Assembly (NCBI GenBank): GCA_913062575.1
Contig: CAJXVT010000003.1
Location: 1 to 64,000 of the forward strand
Source of the DNA: an uncultured Flavobacteriaceae bacterium
GTDB lineage: Bacteria > Bacteroidota > Bacteroidia > Flavobacteriales > Flavobacteriaceae
Length of the DNA: 64,000 nt
Direction: 5' to 3'
This document shows, in pieces, positions 19,948-29,814 of the stretch. The position numbers and the translations under genes were made by a program. Each line of letters opens with the position of its first letter. The first letter of the stretch is position 1. The notes below the pieces were generated by a model. The model had not been told where the DNA came from. It made no database searches and was given only the letters and a program-made list of their open reading frames with translations.

Positions 19948-22192
19948 ATCAAAGTTAACTGCCATGAGTTTAGTCATTGCCTTGTTTCTTGTTTCTTGTG
20001 CTAAAAACAAAGTTTCTATAGACAAAACAACGCAAAAAGTGTCTCAGCTAATGGCTAAAATGACACTCGAAGAAAAGATCGGGCAATTAAATTTACGTGG
20101 TACTTCTAGCCGAGTAAAAGGAGCATTACCTGAAGCTTTAAAACAAGCTGTGAGAGACGGAAAGATCGGTGCTTTTTTAAATGTAATGAACAAATCATTT
20201 GTGGCTGAGTTGCAAAAAATAGCCGTCGAAGAAAGTCCGAATGGAATTCCATTGCTATTCTCAAGAGATGTCATTCACGGATTTAAAACAATATTTCCAA
20301 TTCCACTTGGTCTTGCCGCTTCTTGGGATGTAGAAGTGGCAGAAAGTTCATCTCGTGTAGCTGCGATTGAAGCGTCTTCTTATGGAGTACGTTGGACTTT
20401 TGCTCCGATGTTAGATATTGCTAGAGATAGCAGATGGGGACGTATCGCAGAGTCGCCTGGTGAAGATCCATTCTTAGCAGCGCAATTGGCAAAGGCCTAT
20501 GTAAATGGATTTCAGGGAGATCGGTTGTCAGATCCTACAAGTTTGATTGCTTGTGCCAAACATTTTATTGGGTATGGTGCCGCTATTGGAGGAAGAGATT
20601 ACAATACTGCAACTATCAATAAAGAACTATTACAAAATATATATATGCCTCCTTTTAAAGCTGCTATAGATGCTGGAGCACAAACGGTGATGACCGCTTT
20701 TAATGAAATAAATGGAATTCCGGCTTCTGGTGATAAAAAATTGTTGACAGGCATTTTAAGAAAACAATTAGGCTTTGACGGTTTTGTGGTAAGTGATTGG
20801 AATTCGATAACCGAGATGATCCCACATGGATTTGCAGCAAACGAAAAGCATGCCGCTGAAATAGCCATTAATGCAGGTTTAGACATGGAGATGACCAGTG
20901 CCTCTTACGAAAAACATCTCAAAGAATTGATCAACGAAGGTAAGATAACAATCAAACAATTAGACTTTTTAGTAGCGAATATTTTACGCGTAAAATTTCG
21001 TATGAATTTGTTTGAAAACCCTTTTGTTCCTGAAGAACATACAGGTAATTTATATGCGCCAAAACATCTCGAATTGGCCAAAAAAGCAGCGATAAAAAGT
21101 ACTGTCCTTCTAAAGAACAACAATAATATGCTGCCTTTAAACAAAACAAGAACAGTCGCCATTATTGGTCCTTTGGCAAATAAACCAAGAGAACAATTAG
21201 GAACCTGGAGTTTTGATGGAGATAAAAATCATACCGTAACACCAGTAACTGCTTTTACAAAAGAGAACAGATCTTTTCATTTTGTAGAAGGATTGAATTA
21301 TAGTAGAGATAGGTCTTCCAAAAATTTTAAAAAGGCCATAGCCGTGGCTGAAAAATCGGATGTTGTGCTGTTTTTTGGAGGAGAAGAAGCAATTTTATCT
21401 GGAGAAGCGCATAGCAGAGCAGATATTAGTTTACCAGGAGCGCAAGAACAATTGATAAAAGCACTGGCCAAAACAGGAAAACCAATTGTACTAATAATTA
21501 TGGCAGGTAGGCCAATAAGTTTGTCAAATATCATACATGAAGTGGATGCAGTTATTATGGCATGGCACCCTGGAACTATGGGTGGATCTGCTTTGCATGA
21601 TATACTATATGGTGATGCTGAACCTGGAGGTCGACTACCAGTAACTTGGGTAAAAACAGCAGGGCAATTGCCTTTGTTTTACAATCATAAAAATACAGGA
21701 AGACCAGCAAAACCATCAGAGTTTGTACATATTGATAGCATTCCAATTGGAGCTTGGCAAAGCTCATTGGGGAATACCTCTCATTATTTAGATGCTGGCT
21801 ATACACCACATTTCCCTTTTGGGTATGGTTTAGGCTATACCAAATTTGCATATTCAAATTTAAAAATGTCCTCTAAAAAAATGACTGATAAAGAGTCCTT
21901 GACCGTTAGAGTAACTGTGAAAAATACAGGAGATAGAACTGGTGAAGACTTGGTACAACTGTATGTACAAGATCTTGTAGGATCTATAACCAGACCCGTA
22001 AAAGAATTAAAAGGGTTTCAGAGGGTTTCGTTAGAACCAGGAGCACAAACAGAAGTTGAATTCAAAATTTCTGTTGAAGATTTAAAATATTACAATAGTG
22101 ATTTAACCTATGGAGTAGAACCTGGGGAATTTAATATTTGGGTTGGGCCACATTCAGCAACTGGCTTAAAATCGAGTTTTAGATACGAGTAA
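19937..22192 (+). CDS. GH3 beta-glucosidase (BglX-like), lipoprotein
   Basis: 751 aa; LVSCAKN lipobox; RDSRWGRIAESPGEDPFL; GFVVSDWNSITEM; overlaps SMP-30 gene by 11 nt. Confidence 0.92.
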   Translation: MMNKSKLTAMSLVIALFLVSCAKNKVSIDKTTQKVSQLMAKMTLEEKIGQLNLRGTSSRVKGALPEALKQAVRDGKIGAFLNVMNKSFVAELQKIAVEESPNGIPLLFSRDVIHGFKTIFPIPLGLAASWDVEVAESSSRVAAIEASSYGVRWTFAPMLDIARDSRWGRIAESPGEDPFLAAQLAKAYVNGFQGDRLSDPTSLIACAKHFIGYGAAIGGRDYNTATINKELLQNIYMPPFKAAIDAGAQTVMTAFNEINGIPASGDKKLLTGILRKQLGFDGFVVSDWNSITEMIPHGFAANEKHAAEIAINAGLDMEMTSASYEKHLKELINEGKITIKQLDFLVANILRVKFRMNLFENPFVPEEHTGNLYAPKHLELAKKAAIKSTVLLKNNNNMLPLNKTRTVAIIGPLANKPREQLGTWSFDGDKNHTVTPVTAFTKENRSFHFVEGLNYSRDRSSKNFKKAIAVAEKSDVVLFFGGEEAILSGEAHSRADISLPGAQEQLIKALAKTGKPIVLIIMAGRPISLSNIIHEVDAVIMAWHPGTMGGSALHDILYGDAEPGGRLPVTWVKTAGQLPLFYNHKNTGRPAKPSEFVHIDSIPIGAWQSSLGNTSHYLDAGYTPHFPFGYGLGYTKFAYSNLKMSSKKMTDKESLTVRVTVKNTGDRTGEDLVQLYVQDLVGSITRPVKELKGFQRVSLEPGAQTEVEFKISVEDLKYYNSDLTYGVEPGEFNIWVGPHSATGLKSSFRYE

Positions 22193-22317
22193 CTAGAGTT
22201 TGAACCTCAGAACAGGTATTCTAATAGGTGAAAACTTTTTTAAATAATAGTATAGTTATCGTACATTGGGAAATCAACAACAGCATAAAGTATAAAAAAT
22301 AGAAAATAGATAGAGAT

Positions 22318-23925
22318 ATGAATCAAAACAACAAATTATCCCTTAAAGAAAAAATAGGTTATGCTTTTGGTGACGGGGCTGCTAATATTGCTTGGCGAGG
22401 AGTAGCTACCTTTCTTTTTATTTTTTACACAGATGTCTTTGGATTAAACCCTGCAACTGTCGGAATATTATTCTTAGTAGCTCGTTTTAGCGATGGTATT
22501 AGTGATGTGATAATGGGGGTTGTAGGGGATCGTACGAAAACAAAGTACGGAAAATTCAGACCATGGATTCTCTGGACAGCAATTCCTCTTGCTGTAGTTT
22601 TATCATTATTATTTACAACACCCGACCTTAGTGATTCTGGAAAAATTGCTTATGCTTATGTAACATATATCTTTTTTACACTTATTTATACCGCTAATAA
22701 TATTCCTTATGGCGCATTAATGGCTGTTATGACTGGCGATGATAAAGAAAGAATAAGTATAGGTTCGTTTAGAATGGTTGGTGCTTTTGGAGGAGGAATG
22801 TTGGTCCAAGGAGCCTTACTTTTTTTAGTAGCATATTTTGGAAATATCGACCCAAATATAGAGGTAAATAGAATCTCAGAAGACAAATTTAATGTGGTAG
22901 TTACTTCAACTCAAGATGTGTTAAATGCCAATATTAAAACAGATGATGGTATTGCTGTATTTACTTGGAATGATGCTCTTATAAATGCCGATAAAAATGA
23001 ACCAACTCACGGAAAGAGTTTTTCAATGGAATCTGGAAAGAAGTATGAATTTATAGTTTCTGGAGAAGCTAATATTTCAGCTGAGAATATTTCCTTAATT
23101 GACCAAAAAAGAGGGTATAGTAATTCTATTTATTTACTTTCTGTATTCTTAGCCCTTTTTATGTTTATTACATTTTACACAACCAAAGAGCGAGTACAGC
23201 CACCAAAAGAACAGAAAAGTAATCTTTCAAAAGACTTAAAGGATTTACTTAAAAACAAACCTTGGCTTATTCTTTTAGTTATAGGATTGTTATTCAACAT
23301 CTATAACTCTATAAAACAAGGGATAGTGGTTATTTATTTTACACACTATTTAAACAATCAGTTATTAGCGGCTGGCTTTATGATTGGGTTAATGATAGCA
23401 TCAATAGCAGGTGCTATGATAACGGCTCCACTTGGCAGAAAGTTTGGTAAACGAAATCTATTTATTTATGCCTTAATTTTTTCTGGTGCAGTAAATGCTT
23501 TATTAGTATTCTGTGGACCTGAAGATATTACAGCCATTTTTAGTATTGGTATTGTTTCTGAATTTGCAGCGGCAATTTTTCCAACCTTGTTTTTTGTAAT
23601 GTTAGGAGATGCTGCAGACTATTCTGAATTTAAAAATGGACGTAGAGCAACAGGTTTAATATATTCTGCAGGTTCTTTTGCAACAAAGTTTGGAGGTGGT
23701 ATTGCTGGAGCAATTATTGGGTTAGTCTTAGCGGCTTTTAATTATAACGGACAAGATGCAATTGCAATAAAAGGAGCAGTTCCAGGTATAATTATGCTAA
23801 TGAGCTGGATACCAGCTATAATCACATTAATTGCAGCTGGACTAATGATTTACTATCCATTGAATCAGAAGAAACTAGATGAGATTACTTTAACGCTAAA
23901 TAATAGGAGAGAAAATAATTCATAG
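22318..23925 (+). CDS. MFS transporter, glycoside-pentoside-hexuronide (GPH) type
   Basis: 535 aa; EKIGYAFGDGAANIAWRG, RFSDGISDVIMG, GKFRPWILW, NNIPYGALMAVMT motifs. Confidence 0.88.
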   Translation: MNQNNKLSLKEKIGYAFGDGAANIAWRGVATFLFIFYTDVFGLNPATVGILFLVARFSDGISDVIMGVVGDRTKTKYGKFRPWILWTAIPLAVVLSLLFTTPDLSDSGKIAYAYVTYIFFTLIYTANNIPYGALMAVMTGDDKERISIGSFRMVGAFGGGMLVQGALLFLVAYFGNIDPNIEVNRISEDKFNVVVTSTQDVLNANIKTDDGIAVFTWNDALINADKNEPTHGKSFSMESGKKYEFIVSGEANISAENISLIDQKRGYSNSIYLLSVFLALFMFITFYTTKERVQPPKEQKSNLSKDLKDLLKNKPWLILLVIGLLFNIYNSIKQGIVVIYFTHYLNNQLLAAGFMIGLMIASIAGAMITAPLGRKFGKRNLFIYALIFSGAVNALLVFCGPEDITAIFSIGIVSEFAAAIFPTLFFVMLGDAADYSEFKNGRRATGLIYSAGSFATKFGGGIAGAIIGLVLAAFNYNGQDAIAIKGAVPGIIMLMSWIPAIITLIAAGLMIYYPLNQKKLDEITLTLNNRRENNS

Positions 23926-24128
23926 CAGGATTAAAGAATACACACTTTAACTCATAAATAAGGAGTTTACAAATAAATTAATGAGTTAGAGAATTAAAAA
24001 AAAATAGGAAAGATAGAAATTTCTCTTGGTAAAGAAAAGTTGCTCTTAAGTAAGATTGCAACTATAAAGATGAATGAAATTTAAATTTTATTAGAAGACA
24101 AAAGAACATCTAAATTGTAATTTATTAA

Positions 24129-25325
24129 ATGAGTGAAAACCTAAAAGTACTACAAAATGAATTGTTTAAGGAATTAAAAGAGATTCTTAGCTACTGGGAA
24201 AAGAACACAAAAGATGATATCAATGCAGGTTTTATTGGTGAAATAAATCAGGAGAATAAAAGAATAGAAAATGCCCCTAAAGGGCTTATTTTAAACACCC
24301 GAATTTTATGGTCTTTTTCGGCAGCTGCTAATCAATGCGAAACCCAAGCCTATGCTGCTATGTGTTTAAGGGCATATCAGTATTTAAAACTCTTTTTTAA
24401 AGATAACATTACCGAAGGACTGCATTGGGAATTGGCATTTAATGCAGTACCAATAAACATAAAAAAGTATACGATTGGGCAGGCTTATGCAATTTTAGCA
24501 CTCTCAGAATATTATCTCTTTTCAGGAAAAGAAGAGGTGAAAGAATGGGCAATTTCATTGTATGAATTGATCGAAAGAAAAGCCTACAATAACAAAGAAG
24601 GAAGCTATGCGAATACACTTTACCAAAACGGCGTTAAAGAGGAGGGAAGTCTAATAACCTTAGGAACCCATTTACATGTATTAGAAGGGTATTCTGCCTT
24701 GTATAGGATTTTTAAAAATGAAATACTAAAAGCGAGAATTAAAGCATTACTGGAGGTTTTAGTCACTCGTTTTTTAAACAAGAATCATCATTGTGAAATG
24801 GAACTTGATGCAGATTGGAATCCTATAAGTAAAACAATTTCTTATGGACACAATGCAGAGGTTCCTTGGATGTTATTAGAAGCAGCTAAAGTCATTGGAG
24901 ATGAACTTTTAATTTCGAGTATCGAAAAGAAAATGTTTTGTATGCTTGAGCAATTGGAAAAAGAAGCGATAACTATTGAAGGAAGCATGATGTATGCAAA
25001 AGAAATCGCATCGAATAAAAAGCAAACTAATTTACATTGGTGGCCTCAAGTAGAAGTGATGATCACCTATGGCAAAATGTATGCGCTTACCAAGGATCCT
25101 GCTTATATAGCTACGCTACATAAAACATGGTCATTTATCAAAAGTAATTTTAAAGATCTGGAAAAAGGAGAATGGTTTGCAGAACTAACTTCTTCTGGAG
25201 ATATTGTACGAGCAGACAAAGTAAGTTCTTGGAAATCTCCGTACCATATTACAAGAATGTGTTTACAAATGATGAAGGTAGAAAGGAAAGAAGCACTAAT
25301 TTTATGTGAACAGCCATTCCATTGA
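24129..25325 (+). CDS. N-acylglucosamine 2-epimerase/cellobiose 2-epimerase-like protein
   Basis: 398 aa; KGLILNTRILWSFSAAA, THLHVLEGY, SYGHNAEVPWMLLEAA, HWWPQVE, WKSPYHITRMCLQ. Confidence 0.85.
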   Translation: MSENLKVLQNELFKELKEILSYWEKNTKDDINAGFIGEINQENKRIENAPKGLILNTRILWSFSAAANQCETQAYAAMCLRAYQYLKLFFKDNITEGLHWELAFNAVPINIKKYTIGQAYAILALSEYYLFSGKEEVKEWAISLYELIERKAYNNKEGSYANTLYQNGVKEEGSLITLGTHLHVLEGYSALYRIFKNEILKARIKALLEVLVTRFLNKNHHCEMELDADWNPISKTISYGHNAEVPWMLLEAAKVIGDELLISSIEKKMFCMLEQLEKEAITIEGSMMYAKEIASNKKQTNLHWWPQVEVMITYGKMYALTKDPAYIATLHKTWSFIKSNFKDLEKGEWFAELTSSGDIVRADKVSSWKSPYHITRMCLQMMKVERKEALILCEQPFH

Positions 25326-25495
25326 TGAAATTTATGATGATCTATTGGTATTTTAATGAACCTTAGTTTGCAGTAGCAACCCTCTTTATTTTGAAAGGAA
25401 TTCTTAATAAAAAATACCGTTAAAAATTGCCTTCAATCCTTTTTCAATTCAATAATATTTGTATTTTTATTCCCGATAATTTAAAAAACCTAAAA

Positions 25496-26008
25496 ATGAA
25501 AATCTTAAGTAGTAAGTATATAGTAATGCTATTCGCAGTAGTATTGATTTCTGTTAGTGCAACGGCACAATCTAAAATAGCCTATGTAGATTCTGATGAA
25601 GTAATTATGGCTATGCCTCAGTTTAAAAAAGCACAAGTTACTATTGAAGCTTTTGGTAAAGAATTAGCAAAAGTATTAGACGCAAAAAAAGCGAAACTTA
25701 ACAGCTATTATCAAGGAGTGGCTGATAAGGTTAATAAAGGACAAATGTCTCAATTACAGCAACAAACCGAAGATGCTACAATTAAAAAAATGCAAAAAGA
25801 CTTACAAGCAGATGCACAAAAATCGGACTCAGATCTTTCTAATAAGGAACGAGAACTGATGAAACCTATATACGAAGCGCTTAACAATGCACTAGATAAA
25901 GTTAGTACTGCCAATGGGTATTCTTATATTCTTGAAAAGAAAACAATTCTAAATTTTAAAAACGGAATTGACGCGACTAAAAAAGTAAAGACGGCTTTAG
26001 GTTTATAA
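25496..26008 (+). CDS. OmpH/Skp-family periplasmic chaperone
   Basis: Start moved from TTG 25427 to ATG before MKILSSKYIVMLFAVVLISVSATAQ; KIAYVDSDEVIMAMPQFKKAQ. Confidence 0.85.
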   Translation: MKILSSKYIVMLFAVVLISVSATAQSKIAYVDSDEVIMAMPQFKKAQVTIEAFGKELAKVLDAKKAKLNSYYQGVADKVNKGQMSQLQQQTEDATIKKMQKDLQADAQKSDSDLSNKERELMKPIYEALNNALDKVSTANGYSYILEKKTILNFKNGIDATKKVKTALGL

Positions 26009-26092
26009 AACCAGATTCGTACGAATTGCGATGAGCTTTCATAGAAACAATAGATAACAATTAATTAACATCAGTATTTCAATTAATAGTTG

Positions 26093-26100
26093 TAAATTTG
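26093..26100 (+). promoter_or_regulatory. Candidate -7 box (TAAATTTG) for guaB
   Basis: Matches TAnnTTTG 30 bp upstream of ATG. Confidence 0.4.
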
Positions 26101-26130
26101 CCTGCAATTAATTTATATATTGATTGTACC

Positions 26131-27606
26131 ATGAAAGCTCACAATTCAAAGATTTTAGGAGAAGGATTAACCTACGACGACGTACTATTAGTCCCGGCCT
26201 TTTCTGAAGTACTTCCAAGAGAAGTAAACATCCAAACAAAATTTACAAAGAACATTACTATCAATGTACCAATCGTATCAGCTGCGATGGATACAGTAAC
26301 CGAATCTTCAATGGCTATTGCTATTGCTAGAGAAGGAGGTATTGGTGTATTGCATAAAAATATGACCATTGAGCAACAAGCTCAAGAAGTTAGAAAAGTA
26401 AAACGTGCCGAATCTGGTATGATTATAGATCCTGTTACGTTGCCTTTAAGTGCTACTGTATTAGATGCAAAAATGTTGATGAAAGAACATCGTATTGGTG
26501 GTATACCAATTATTGATGCAACTGGAGTCTTAAAAGGGATTGTAACCAACCGTGATTTACGTTTTGAAAAGAAAAATGAGAGAGCCATTACAGAAGTAAT
26601 GACTTCCGAAAATTTAATTACTGCAGACATTGGAACTTCTTTAGGTCAAGCAGAATTAATTTTACAAGAACATAAAATTGAAAAATTACTAATTGTAGAT
26701 GCTGACTATCACTTATCAGGATTAATTACCTTTAGAGATATTACCAAAGTAACACAGAAACCAACTGCAAACAAAGATACTTTTGGACGTTTACGTGTAG
26801 CTGCCGCTTTAGGTGTTACAGCAGATGTTGTAGAAAGAGCAGCTGCCTTAGTAAAAGCAGGTGTAGATGCTGTAATTATTGATACCGCTCACGGACATAC
26901 AAAAGGTGTGGTAAATGCCTTAAAAGCTGTAAAGGCAGAATATCCAACCTTAGAAGTTGTTGTAGGAAATATTGCAACCGCAGAAGCAGCTAAGTTTTTA
27001 GTAGCAGCTGGTGCTGATGCTGTAAAAGTAGGAATTGGACCTGGATCTATTTGTACAACTAGAGTAGTAGCAGGAGTAGGTTTTCCTCAATTCTCTGCAG
27101 TATTAGAAGTAGCCGCAGCCATTAAAGGTTCTGGTGTACCCGTAATTGCTGATGGAGGAATTAGATATACAGGAGACATTCCAAAAGCAATTGCTGCCGG
27201 TGCAGATTCTGTAATGTTAGGTTCGCTTTTAGCAGGGACCAAAGAATCTCCAGGAGAGACTATTATTTACGAAGGACGTAAGTTTAAGTCGTACCGAGGA
27301 ATGGGTTCTATTGAAGCCATGAAACAAGGTTCTAAAGATCGTTATTTTCAAGATGTAGAAGCTGATATTAAAAAATTAGTACCAGAAGGAATTGTAGGAC
27401 GAGTGCCTTACAAAGGAGAATTAGAAGAAAGTATTCACCAATTTGTAGGTGGTTTAAGAGCTGGAATGGGATATTGTGGTGCTAAAGATGTAGAAACGCT
27501 AAAAGAAACTGGAAAGTTTGTTAGAATTACAGCAAGTGGAATTAATGAAAGTCACCCACATGATGTAGCCATTACTAAAGAAGCACCAAATTATAGTAGA
27601 AGATAA
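26131..27606 (+). CDS. guaB: Inosine-5'-monophosphate dehydrogenase
   Basis: [21 protein letters not shown] pair, [23 protein letters not shown]; start corrected to ATG (track start 26098 lies in a TAAATTTG box). Confidence 0.95.
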   Translation: MKAHNSKILGEGLTYDDVLLVPAFSEVLPREVNIQTKFTKNITINVPIVSAAMDTVTESSMAIAIAREGGIGVLHKNMTIEQQAQEVRKVKRAESGMIIDPVTLPLSATVLDAKMLMKEHRIGGIPIIDATGVLKGIVTNRDLRFEKKNERAITEVMTSENLITADIGTSLGQAELILQEHKIEKLLIVDADYHLSGLITFRDITKVTQKPTANKDTFGRLRVAAALGVTADVVERAAALVKAGVDAVIIDTAHGHTKGVVNALKAVKAEYPTLEVVVGNIATAEAAKFLVAAGADAVKVGIGPGSICTTRVVAGVGFPQFSAVLEVAAAIKGSGVPVIADGGIRYTGDIPKAIAAGADSVMLGSLLAGTKESPGETIIYEGRKFKSYRGMGSIEAMKQGSKDRYFQDVEADIKKLVPEGIVGRVPYKGELEESIHQFVGGLRAGMGYCGAKDVETLKETGKFVRITASGINESHPHDVAITKEAPNYSRR

Positions 27607-27612
27607 AAAACT

Positions 27613-27648
27613 ATCATTGCGAAAGCGGCACAACTGAGGCAATCTCAT
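27613..27648. repeat. Degenerate TCATTGCGA...GGCAATCTCAT intergenic repeat
   Basis: TCATTGC...GGCAATCTCAT with ATTGC/GCAAT inverted ends just after the guaB stop. Confidence 0.5.
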
Positions 27649-27671
27649 AATACTGAAACTAATTTATATAT

Positions 27672-27706
27672 AAAAAAAGCCCAAACTTTAAGTTTGGGCT
27701 TTTTTT
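27672..27706. terminator. Bidirectional intrinsic terminator
   Basis: AAAAAAAGCCCAAACTTTAAGTTTGGGCTTTTTTT perfect hairpin. Confidence 0.85.
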
Positions 27707-27943
27707 GTTAAGCCAAGAGCAAATTAGGTATTTCGAATACTACTTTCAATTAAAGTATATTTAGAAGTAATAGCGGCTAAATTCTAAATCTTAATGACAA
27801 GTTTTTTTTATTACTTATTACTCGCCATTTTATTCATAATATAAAAAAATGACTGAATCCATGCGTATTACTACGTGTTCATAGCATTCTTTTAAAAAGT
27901 GATTGAATTATTTGTTATCTTGTAAGAAAAAAACCAGAAAACT

Positions 27944-28489
27944 ATGTATGGATTGGTAAATAAAGCAGCACAAGATTTTGTAATTGAAGGACACGGAGAA
28001 GAAGTTTGGCAACTAATTAAAGCAAAAGCAGGCGTAAAAGAAGCAGCCTTTGTAAGCATGCAACCTTATCCAGATGCCATTACCTATAATATTGTTGGCG
28101 CAGCTTCAGAGCATTTAGGTGTAGACGCAAATGATATATTAGAAGCATTTGGAAAATACTGGATTAAATTTACCATGGTAGAAGGCTATTCTCATTTATT
28201 AGATTTGGCAGGTGGTACGTTTCCAGAGTTTTTAAATAACTTAAACAATATGCACGGACATATTGCACAATCATTTACCGAGTTAAAACCACCTTCTTTT
28301 TATTGTGAGGAGATAGATGATCACACCTTTAAATTTGAGTATCATAGTGATAGACCTGGCTTGGTTAGGTTTGTAACGGGCTTGTTATTGGGCTTAGGAG
28401 ATCGATTCAAGATAAATGTAAGTGTTGAGTACATTGGGACTATTGGCGACAAGGAAAATAGTCATGAATATAAAGTTACCCATAAATAA
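27944..28489 (+). CDS. H-NOX (heme NO/O2-binding) domain protein
   Basis: 181 aa; MYGLVNKAAQDFV start, LNNMHGHI proximal-His region, FEYHSDRPGL (YxSxR heme motif). Confidence 0.93.
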   Translation: MYGLVNKAAQDFVIEGHGEEVWQLIKAKAGVKEAAFVSMQPYPDAITYNIVGAASEHLGVDANDILEAFGKYWIKFTMVEGYSHLLDLAGGTFPEFLNNLNNMHGHIAQSFTELKPPSFYCEEIDDHTFKFEYHSDRPGLVRFVTGLLLGLGDRFKINVSVEYIGTIGDKENSHEYKVTHK

Positions 28490-28502
28490 ATCTTAATCAC
28501 TA

Positions 28503-29663
28503 TTGAAAAAGTCAAACCAAATATTTCCATTTAAAGATGCTTCAGTTATGGATGCTCTTTTTCCGTTTTTCATATTGATACAAAAAGATATGAAGATTGT
28601 ACGGGTTGGACGCTCCATAACGAAATTAGGATTGGGTAAAATTGGCGAACCTTTTTTAAACCACTTTACCGTTGAAAGACCTAGAGAAACAAACACTTTT
28701 GAAGAGATTAAACGACAAGATTGCGCATTGTTTATCTTAGAAGTACATGATAAAATTGGATTCAAATTTCGAGGGCAAATGTATTACGATGCTCCGAACG
28801 ACCAACTATACTTTTTAGGAAGTCCCTTGCTTAAATCTTTTGATGACCTTAAAGAAGTGGAGCTTATATTGACTGATTTTGCCTTGCATGATAATATCAA
28901 TCAGTTTCTTTTTTCAATGCAAATGATGATCTCCTCTTTAAAAGATTCTAAAAATATTGCAGACAGTCTAGAAAAATCGAACCGTGTTTTGCAGCAAAAA
29001 AACGAGGAATTACAGAATTTTGCACACATCTTGTCTCACGATTTAAAAACACCTATACGCGGCGTGCTTACCTTGTCAGAATTTATGCAAGAAGATATTG
29101 AGAATAACCAAATGGATGAGGTAAATAGCCATATAGAAGCCATTAAAAGGCGGGTAATTCGTATGAATGGCTTAATTGAAGGTATCCTTGATTTTAGCAA
29201 AATTGGCATGTTAAAGTCGAAAAAAGAAAGCATAGATTTGAATGTACTTATTAACGAAATTTTTGAAGATGCCATTACCAAAGAAAATATTGTGTGCACC
29301 ATTAAAACAAAACTTCCAATTATACACAATGTGCGGGTATTGTTTGTACAACTATTCTCTAATTTAATTAGCAATGCTGTAAAGCATAATGATAAAGAAC
29401 AAGGAGGCATTACCGTTGATTATAAGGCTTCTAAAGACTTTCATGAATTCTCTGTTGCAGATAACGGCCCAGGAATTGCGAAGAGTTATCACGAGAAAAT
29501 ATTTAAACTATATCAAACTTTAAATGAGGATGAAGAGATTGATAGTACTGGTGTGGGACTTTCTATTGTAAAAAAAATAATTACGGTACTCAACGGAACG
29601 ATTACCCTAGAATCTAAACTAAATGAAGGTACCACTTTTTATATAAAAATACCTAATTCTTAA
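28503..29663 (+). CDS. H-NOX-associated (HNOBA) sensor histidine kinase
   Basis: 386 aa, TTG start; N-term FFILIQKDMKIVRVGRSI...RP...FRGQMYY...LGSPL...DFALHDN (HNOBA), HILSHDLKTPIRG H-box, ADNGPGIA and STGVGLSIVKKI ATPase motifs. Confidence 0.92.
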   Translation: MKKSNQIFPFKDASVMDALFPFFILIQKDMKIVRVGRSITKLGLGKIGEPFLNHFTVERPRETNTFEEIKRQDCALFILEVHDKIGFKFRGQMYYDAPNDQLYFLGSPLLKSFDDLKEVELILTDFALHDNINQFLFSMQMMISSLKDSKNIADSLEKSNRVLQQKNEELQNFAHILSHDLKTPIRGVLTLSEFMQEDIENNQMDEVNSHIEAIKRRVIRMNGLIEGILDFSKIGMLKSKKESIDLNVLINEIFEDAITKENIVCTIKTKLPIIHNVRVLFVQLFSNLISNAVKHNDKEQGGITVDYKASKDFHEFSVADNGPGIAKSYHEKIFKLYQTLNEDEEIDSTGVGLSIVKKIITVLNGTITLESKLNEGTTFYIKIPNS

Positions 29664-29760
29664 TTGAAGAGACCTATTGATGCACATCTAATTGCAGATA
29701 GTTTATTTATCAGTTCGAGTGATTCTGATTTTTCTCAAAATTGTATAGAGAACAATGTAT

Positions 29761-29799
29761 ATATAAAAAGCCCAAACAATCCGTTTGGGCTTTTTATAT
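29761..29799. terminator. Bidirectional terminator between convergent genes
   Basis: ATATAAAAAGCCCAAAC-AATCC-GTTTGGGCTTTTTATAT perfect hairpin. Confidence 0.85.
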
Positions 29800-29814
29800 T
29801 TATAAATACGGTCT

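Noticed and set aside
25344-25419. GGTATTTT ... AAAATACC inverted repeat after the epimerase gene
   Set aside because: Arms separated by ~60 nt of AT-rich sequence; likely chance.
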